This document shows, in pieces, positions 58,240 to 64,000 of a stretch of 64,000 nt of DNA. This DNA comes from Cynocephalus volans. Lineage: Eukaryota > Chordata > Mammalia > Dermoptera > Cynocephalidae. The translations under genes were made by a program, and so were the position numbers. The notes beneath the pieces are model-generated. The model did not search any database. It had not been told where the DNA came from and was given only the letters and a program-made list of their open reading frames with translations. Position 1 is the stretch's first letter, and each line of letters begins with the position of its first letter. The DNA lies in contig NC_084474.1 of assembly GCF_027409185.1 (NCBI RefSeq), positions 27,371,382 through 27,435,381 on the forward strand. The letters run 5' to 3'.

Positions 58240-58790
58240 AGTGTTTTATTTTAGCTCACGTGCATGAGTAACCCTTTCATTGTTTCATGATGAACCATCA
58301 GCACAAAGAAAATATATATTTTAGGAACCCTTAATCCATTATGATGAAAGTCTGCAATCTCTATTTTTGGTCACTTCTCACACTGTTGACCTTGAGAGCT
58401 TAACATAAAGTTGTCATTTCATTCAAGGCATGGTCTTGAGGATTTGTACCCTAGTGGTGGTTTTGTTTTGTCTTTTTGCTATAATTAAGAGAATTCTTCT
58501 GGCTGACGATTTTATTAACAGATTGCTCTGAATATTTAAAAGTCATATTAATGTGCCAATATCCCTGACAACAGTCCTGCCTAAAATACATAAAGATTTT
58601 TTTAAAAGACATTTTTATATTTTCTTGATTATCTTGCTCCTTAGGTTATAGTCCTCTTTCCAGCTGTGCATTAGTCCTTTTATATACTTTCACATATATA
58701 CCCCTTTTTGATTCCTTGAAGACATAATTTATGAGTTTGATGAAGTTCAATGTTATCCACCATTGTATCGCACCAAAAAAAAAAGATGTT
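58240..58790. other. AT-rich gap, nothing recognised
   Basis: No gene or confident repeat. Confidence 0.4.
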
Positions 58791-58795
58791 TCTTC

Positions 58796-58877
58796 CTTTT
58801 TTGGCAGCTGGCAGGTACAGGTATCTGAACCCTTGACCGTGGTGTTATAACACCAACCGAGCTAACTGGCCAGCCCA
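58796..58877 (-). mobile_element. tRNA-Ile SINE, monomer
   Basis: 'ttggcagctggcaggtacaggtatctgaacccttgaccgtggtgttataacaccaaccgagctaactggccagccc', antisense; about 10 bp in the anticodon/D-arm region deleted. Flanks unclear. Confidence 0.88.
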
Positions 58878-59099
58878 TACCAAATTTTATGTACTTCCAT
58901 ACATCTTTATAATTAACTTTGAAATTACCATCCTTAACGTTTTTCTACTTCTTGACACTCTAGAATTTAGTTTTCTTTCATTTTCCATCCTATCTGATTT
59001 TCTTTTTGTTACTGTTGCTTTGACTATGCCTATTACATATCTGTTAGTGTAAAAATATTTCTAATTCTGTTGCTGAAAATGGAAAAAAAAAATCTATCC

Positions 59100-59400
59100 A
59101 AGTTATGCCAAAGGGAGCAATGCAGCCAAATGATTAAATGCATGAGACAATTAGTGAGGTGGGACAAAGTCTGTATCTCGCCTCTCACCCACATGGAACT
59201 GTTCGACCTTTCTCTGTGTTCTCCTCCTGGCTCTCACTAACACGTTCAGTTGCCACAGGCAGGACATTAGCTTGGTCTTTGTCTTAGCTTCTTCATCCTT
59301 CATCCATAAAAATTAGACAATCCCACTTTGGTATGTTTTGTGGAATAGTTTGTAAAGGTTCTTTGACATCATAACTATTAAATGTTGTTACTGTCGAGTA
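59100..59400 (+). repeat. MIR SINE, diverged
   Basis: 'gccaaagggagcaatgcagccaaatgattaaatgcatgag', 'agcttggtctttgtcttagcttcttcatccttcatccataaaaattagacaatcccac' is a forward MIR with degraded core. Confidence 0.55.
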
Positions 59401-59670
59401 ACTTGATTTATATGAAGGAATTGCATTGGAAAACCAGGTGGATAGAAGATTTTGATTTAAAAACCACTGCACATTTGAGGACGGACTGCTTTGTTTCTTG
59501 TAAGGTGTTGTAATCTCCTCATTTTTGGTTTTAGAATCTGGTTTTATGTATATTATTTGCTATTATGAATATTTTCTTCAGATTTATTGAGTGTTACATT
59601 ATGCTTGGCATTCTTGCCCTATTGTGATTTACTTATGATTTTATATTCTGGGTGCTTTTCTGGAGTCTGT

Positions 59671-59877
59671 GCCAAACATCTGAATGAAAACTAAAAAGTC
59701 AGTCAATTATCTAGATATTTTCAAATACCCAGATGTTTGGCATCATGTTAATACAACATTAAAGTCCTTGACTGAAATTTTCAGCTTTTGCACAGATGTC
59801 TGGCATTATCTAGGTAAACTTTCTGAACTGATGGTCATTTTGGCAATATAGAGACAGAGCATTTACGCTTTGGGTCA
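59671..59877 (+). repeat. 207-bp exact duplicate, copy 2
   Basis: Same 207 bases as 58031-58237 in the same orientation, 1,640 bp downstream. The hairpin here is shorter by the flank bases (12 bp instead of 16), because the base before gccaaac differs. Confidence 0.95.
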
Positions 59878-60155
59878 TTTGCCTAAGAAAGGCAAAGACA
59901 ATCATTAAAGAGGGGATGTGCTTTTGCTATTCCAGGATGATACCTGTGATGGCAATCTTCACATGATTGCTATCTTTATATTTTTGGATAAAAATGAAAA
60001 ACTATAACTAGTTAGCTAAATATTGGGAATAACTAGATGGTTGCATTCTTTTAATTTTTATTCAAAGTTCTACAGCACTGGGCTCTAAAAACCAGTATCT
60101 GTAGATTTCTGCCCTATTATCCTTCAGATGTAGATTTCTTCTTGGCCATATAAGT
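59878..60155. other. Nothing recognised
   Basis: AT-rich, no gene or repeat seen. Confidence 0.4.
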
Positions 60156-60160
60156 TGTTG

Positions 60161-60555
60161 TCTTAGTCTGTTTGTGCTGCTATAACAAAATATCCTATTC
60201 TAGGTCCTTTCTAAAGAGCAGACATTTATTTCTTACAGTTCTGGAGGCTGGCAAGTCCAAGATCAAGGTGCCGATAGAGTCAGTGTCTGGGAATGGTTCA
60301 CTGTCTACTTCCAAGATGGCGCCAGTTACTGCATCCTTCTGAGGGGGTGAAATCTGTGTCCTAACATGGCAGAAGAGCAGAAGGGAAAAAAAGAGACTAA
60401 CTCTCTCCCTCAAGTGCTTTTTTAAGGGCACTAATTCCATCCATGAGAGTAGAGACCTCATGGTCTAATTACCTCTAAATGACTCCACCTCTTAATACCA
60501 TCACCTTAGGGTTTGAGTTCCAACTGTGGACAGACACGTGCACTCAAACCACAGG
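60161..60555 (-). mobile_element. MaLR (MLT1/MST-like) LTR
   Basis: Antisense MaLR LTR: 'gtcttagtctgtttgtgctgctataacaaaatatcc', 'gacatttatttcttacagttctggaggctggcaagtccaagatcaaggtgcc', 'ttaagggcactaattccatccatgagag', 'cacctcttaataccatcaccttagggtttgag'. A YY1-like caagatggcgcc lies near 60314. Opposite in orientation to the LTR at 50.4 kb. Confidence 0.88.
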
Positions 60556-60858
60556 AGATGTATATATAGATAGGTGGAAATATAAACATGTGTGCATACC
60601 TGTAAATTGTGGAAAGAAATGATAGAATCAATTCAAACATTTTTTTGGCAATTTATGATTGAATTCAGTCACTAATTGGTTTCTTCAAGGTTAAGTAGTT
60701 AGTTGTTTGACAAACATCAACGCTATCTTTCACCTTAACATTAGTGTCGGCATATCCTGGTTACACAAATTCTTATACAACTAAATTTTAGAGAGTATTT
60801 TCTGATACCTATTGATGAGAAAGTTCAGATTCCTCTCTTCCTCTCACATCCTTCATCC
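60556..60858. other. Nothing recognised
   Basis: AT-rich sequence between LTR and L2. Confidence 0.4.
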
Positions 60859-60859
60859 A

Positions 60860-61620
60860 ATCCATTAGCAAGGCCTGCCAGCCCTATCTTTAAAATACGT
60901 TCTGAATCCAACCACTTCTCATCATTTCTACAACTTCCACATTGTCCCAGGCTATTGTCCTCACTTGCTGAACTATAGCAACAGTCTCCTGATGGGTCTC
61001 CCTCCTTTCCATCTTGTCTCCTGTAGGATCTCTTCCCTACATAGATGCTAGAGGGATCTTTTCAAAATGTAGCCTGGATCTTGTTGCTTCTCTGCTCCAA
61101 AACTTTCAAAACCTTTCCCCAAAAGAGACTTTCCAAAAAAACACAAATGCTTTCAATCAGAACTGAAAGACCCTCCATGACCTGGGTCCTGACTACTACT
61201 CTCCCTGCCTCTCACCCCACTCCAGCCACAATGGCCTCTTGCTGTTCCTCACATGGGTCTCTCCCAGGGCTATTGTGCACACTCCCTCCTCTGCCTGGAA
61301 GCTCCTTGCCTTAAACAGTCATATGTCTCAGGTCTCTGTTCAATGCTCCCTCCTCAGAGAGACTTTCCCTTATCGTGTTTTCTAATTAGGTCACCTTCTC
61401 CTTGTCATTCTCAATGTCATTGATCTTCTTTCTTTTTCTTCATGAAACTTTTCACTACCTGAATTTACATTACACATTCTTCTGTTTATAATTGGTTATC
61501 TGTCTCAGCTACTAATATGCAATCTCCATGAGAGAGAATTTTGTCTCATAAATTGGTGTATCCCCAGCACCTAAATTGATCTGGCACATAGTGTGTGCTC
61601 ACTAAATATATTTCACTGAA
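60860..61620 (+). repeat. L2 LINE 3' region, about 760 bp
   Basis: One of the longer L2 copies here: 'acagtctcctgatgggtctccctcctttcc', 'ttgttgcttctctgctccaaaac', 'agaccctccatgacctgggtcctgac', 'actccagccacaatggcctcttgctgttcc', 'cctctgcctggaagctcc', 'atgctccctcctcagagagac', 'ccccagcacctaaattgatctggcacatagtgtgtgctc'. The 89-codon frame inside is L2-derived. Confidence 0.9.
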
Positions 61621-62195
61621 AAAAATGACTCAGTGTTGACTAGTACAGGACTTTGGTTCTCTAGATTTGTAACATTCCATCATACAGAACTTGCAAAATT
61701 ATCATGGAAACATAGGGACATTCTTGGAGGCACAATTATCAGCAAATGATGTCTCCTGGACAACTGACAAAAAAAGTCTAGATAATATTAGGAGGCAGTT
61801 GAATTAGATTATCACCAGTTGATCAATTACCTGAGCTGTGATGCTAATTTCTGCTAGGTGACCCAGACATGGGTCCTATAGGCTTGCAGCATGACTGGGG
61901 TTAGATGTCCCTTCCATGGAACATGACATGCACACTCACTTTCTATGTCATTAGGGTTAATTTTCTTTTCCACCTTGCTTCACTTCACAAATCATTGAAT
62001 ATTCTGTGTTATGGTAATTTCCTATGTTCTTAAAAGTATTCTCTTCTTATATTATTAAAAAATTTTTAAAAACAAAAGCTGATCATAAAGGCCTAGCCAC
62101 TTCAGCAAAACATTCCCTTCTGCAAATACTTGTGGTTAGTTCCAAAACATGTATACGTTGAATTCTTTCCATATGTAATATTATGAGGTAGGCAC
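61621..62195. other. Nothing recognised
   Basis: AT-rich, no gene or confident repeat. Confidence 0.4.
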
Positions 62196-62199
62196 TAAG

Positions 62200-62330
62200 A
62201 AAAAGGCAAAAACACAACAAAGCCCTTACATTTGTATAACACTTTTTCAGAGTTTTCATGGATATTATCTCATTTATCTCATTCACAGTATCTGTTCTCA
62301 AGAAGTTTATAGTCTACTTAAAACTTATAA
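62200..62330 (-). repeat. MIR SINE fragment
   Basis: 'ttgtataacactttttcagagttttcatggatattatctcatttatctcattcacag' is the antisense MIR 3' part. Confidence 0.65.
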
Positions 62331-62930
62331 AAAGCCCCCAAAACAAAAAAGACACAAAATAATTATAGACTAATATGGAAGCATGTAGTAAAGGCTTGAT
62401 TGGAATAAATATTGTGGGAATTGAGGGCTGACAGACTTGGACTGGATTGGACCTTTCAGATAAGGTTCTAGAAAATCAAGGAAAGCTTCAGAACCACACA
62501 GGACCACCTCTTCAAGGATGAGGGATGGTACCCCAGGCACAATAAATTCACTCAACTGATGGTGACTCAGCATCAATACGGAAAACATTATCAAAGCTTT
62601 TTGAATGTGTAGGCAACTCAAATAACTTCCCAGAGGTAAATGCGCCTTTTAGGTTTACAATGAACAGTATTATTAAAGTCGTCTATATAAGGAAGCTACT
62701 CCAGAAAGGGATTCAAACCCACACACAATTAAGCAAGAAGGATGAATCACACTCAAAATGGAGGAAATAACTATGCAAGACTTACATGACTACTGGTGCT
62801 TAGTTAAAAAGCTTTTCTCTACTCTCAAAATCCAATAAAACAATACTGTTTAACCTTGTAAGTATCAACTTTAGTGCCAAAGAAAAAAATCATAACATTT
62901 ATCTTGCTATATAAATTAATTTCAAAAAAA
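62331..62930. other. Nothing recognised
   Basis: No gene or confident repeat. The 83-codon minus-strand frame at 62370-62621 shows no domain. Confidence 0.4.
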
Positions 62931-62934
62931 ATTT

Positions 62935-63026
62935 TTTTAATGCAGCTGGAGAGTACAGGAGTTGAACCCTGGACCTTGGTGGTATCAGCACCATAGTCTA
63001 ACCAACTGAGCTACCCAGCCAGACTG
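62935..63026 (-). mobile_element. tRNA-Ile SINE, monomer, old
   Basis: 'gcagctggagagtacaggagttgaaccctggaccttggtggtatcagcaccatagtctaaccaactgagctacccagcc', antisense, short T-rich tail. Confidence 0.85.
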
Positions 63027-63079
63027 AATACAAAATTGATAAAAGGAGATGTATCAGATAATATGCCTTTGACATAACA

Positions 63080-63250
63080 CATGACCGGTAATTCTTATAA
63101 CAGCTTTATCAAAGCTGTAACTAATCCCATTCTGAGATGACAAAACTGAAGTTCAAAACTGATACCAAGCCAAGTACTTAAATTCCTACACCTTACAGGC
63201 AGCATCGCTACCAGGGTTTGAAGCGTGCTCTGTCTGGCTCTGTTACACCA
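63080..63250 (-). repeat. MIR SINE (ancient)
   Basis: 'attcttataacagctttatcaaagctgtaactaatcccattctgagatgacaaaactgaagttc...accagggtttgaagcgtgctctgtctggctc' is antisense MIR. Confidence 0.75.
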
Positions 63251-63412
63251 CTGTCACCTGCCATAAAAAAAGTTAGTGAGAAAGCAAGCTAGATAGAAGC
63301 AAGAAGTCAGTCCATGACAGTCCACAAAGTGAGCAATACACTTATGCACAGTGATCTGCTAGGTGTGCAAATGGATACTATCACCTTTCAATCTAACGAC
63401 ATCACCTGTAGC

Positions 63413-63613
63413 AAGTCTTGCTTTTAATTTTTTTCTTAAATGATGACCGGTAAGGGGATCTTAACCCTTAACTTGGTGTTGTCAGCACCACGCTCTCCCA
63501 AGTGAGCTAACCGGTCATACCTATTTAGGGATCCAAATCCGTGGCCTTGGTGTTATCAGCACCACACTCTCCCAGGTGAACCATGGGCCGGCCCAAGTCT
63601 TGCTTTTAATTTT
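63413..63613 (-). mobile_element. tRNA-Ile SINE, dimer
   Basis: Element about 63432-63594, flanked by aagtcttgcttttaatttt at 63413-63431 and 63595-63613, a 19-bp perfect duplication. Confidence 0.93.
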
Positions 63614-63962
63614 AACGGCACTCGCAGTGTTTTTAATAATTACTTAATTTGTCTTTTCAGTTCTATTTTTATGCTGATTTTTACATGGAATTTACACATT
63701 AGAAAAGGAAGGACTTTGAATCAATCCCAAACAAAACACAAAATGAAGGCAGGAACCACTGGGAAGGGGAAGTCTGGGCTGGCATGCTGTCCCCCTGGGG
63801 AGCATGGGCAGCCTCTGCCAGTCAGCATGTTGGGCAGCAGGCAGGGCCAATGTCAGCACAATGGGGCGAGGCAGCTCCCCGGTTCTCTTGAGTTAGGCCT
63901 GCATTTTATTTTGAGATCAAATCTGCCCTTATATGAAAATTTCTTTAAAAAAACCAAAACAT
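63614..63962. other. Short single-copy stretch, no gene
   Basis: A GC-richer patch at 63760-63900 opens a frame that runs into the terminal SINE. No similarity to a protein seen. Confidence 0.4.
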
Positions 63963-63963
63963 G

Positions 63964-64000
63964 GGCCAGCCGTGGCTCACTTGGGAGAGTGCGGTGCTGA
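63964..64000 (+). mobile_element. tRNA-Ile SINE, cut by window end
   Basis: 'gggccagccgtggctcacttgggagagtgcggtgctga' is the first 37 bases of a t-SINE. Whether it is a dimer or the fused short form cannot be told. Confidence 0.9.

Noticed and set aside
50386-60555. The two MaLR LTRs as ends of one provirus
   Set aside because: They point in opposite directions, and the 9.4 kb between contains unrelated L1, L2, SINE and single-copy DNA.
61045-61314. 89-codon plus-strand frame as a gene
   Set aside because: Lies wholly in an L2 3' region.

Overview
This is a nuclear window from a placental mammal, and the repeats point to a colugo (Dermoptera). About 26 short retroposons share the A box, the B box and much of the body of tRNA-Ile. 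They occur as monomers and head-to-tail dimers, and they consist only of tRNA-related sequence plus an A tail, as described for the colugo t-SINE/CYN families. No Alu and no yangochiropteran Ves-type element was seen. The species call rests on recognising this repeat family and was not tested by search; a horseshoe or leaf-nosed bat is the alternative I considered. Ancient mammalian repeats (MIR, L2, MER5-like, Tigger-like, MLT1/MST-like LTRs, old L1) fill most of the rest.

Layout. 1-5.9 kb: AT-rich single-copy sequence with MIR and a Tigger-like transposon. 5.9-8.4 kb: a large CpG island, the only clear promoter. A short leftward reading frame (ATG at 7662) in strong initiation context overlaps a YY1-type motif and ends at a possible splice donor, so a gene probably starts near 7.7 kb and runs left out of the window. 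It was not identified. Inverted CCAAT and GC boxes near 6.0 kb suggest a second start. 8.4-16.6 kb: old L1 3' ends with nested SINEs, then a 643-bp composite retroposon with a perfect 13-bp target-site duplication. 18.3-20.7 kb: a decayed endogenous retrovirus with one LTR and an internal strand switch. 21.5-22.9 kb: an IER3IP1 processed pseudogene on the minus strand. 23-45.5 kb: intergenic or intronic sequence dense in SINE, L2, MIR and DNA transposons, with a young truncated L1 at 39.1 kb. 45.5-50.4 kb: a repeat-poor interval. 50.4-53.4 kb: an MLT1/MST-like LTR, an L1-type element that seems to be all UTR with no ORFs, and an old L1 3' end. 53.4-64 kb: mostly single-copy sequence with SINEs, a second MLT1/MST-like LTR, a long L2, and two identical 207-bp segments 1,640 bp apart.

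No complete protein-coding gene, functional RNA gene or CRISPR array could be supported. The most unusual items are retroposon structures: the composite element at 15.94-16.58 kb, the apparently ORF-less L1 at 51.05-52.5 kb, a GC-rich SINE variant with a hairpin in place of the anticodon region, and the exact 207-bp duplication.
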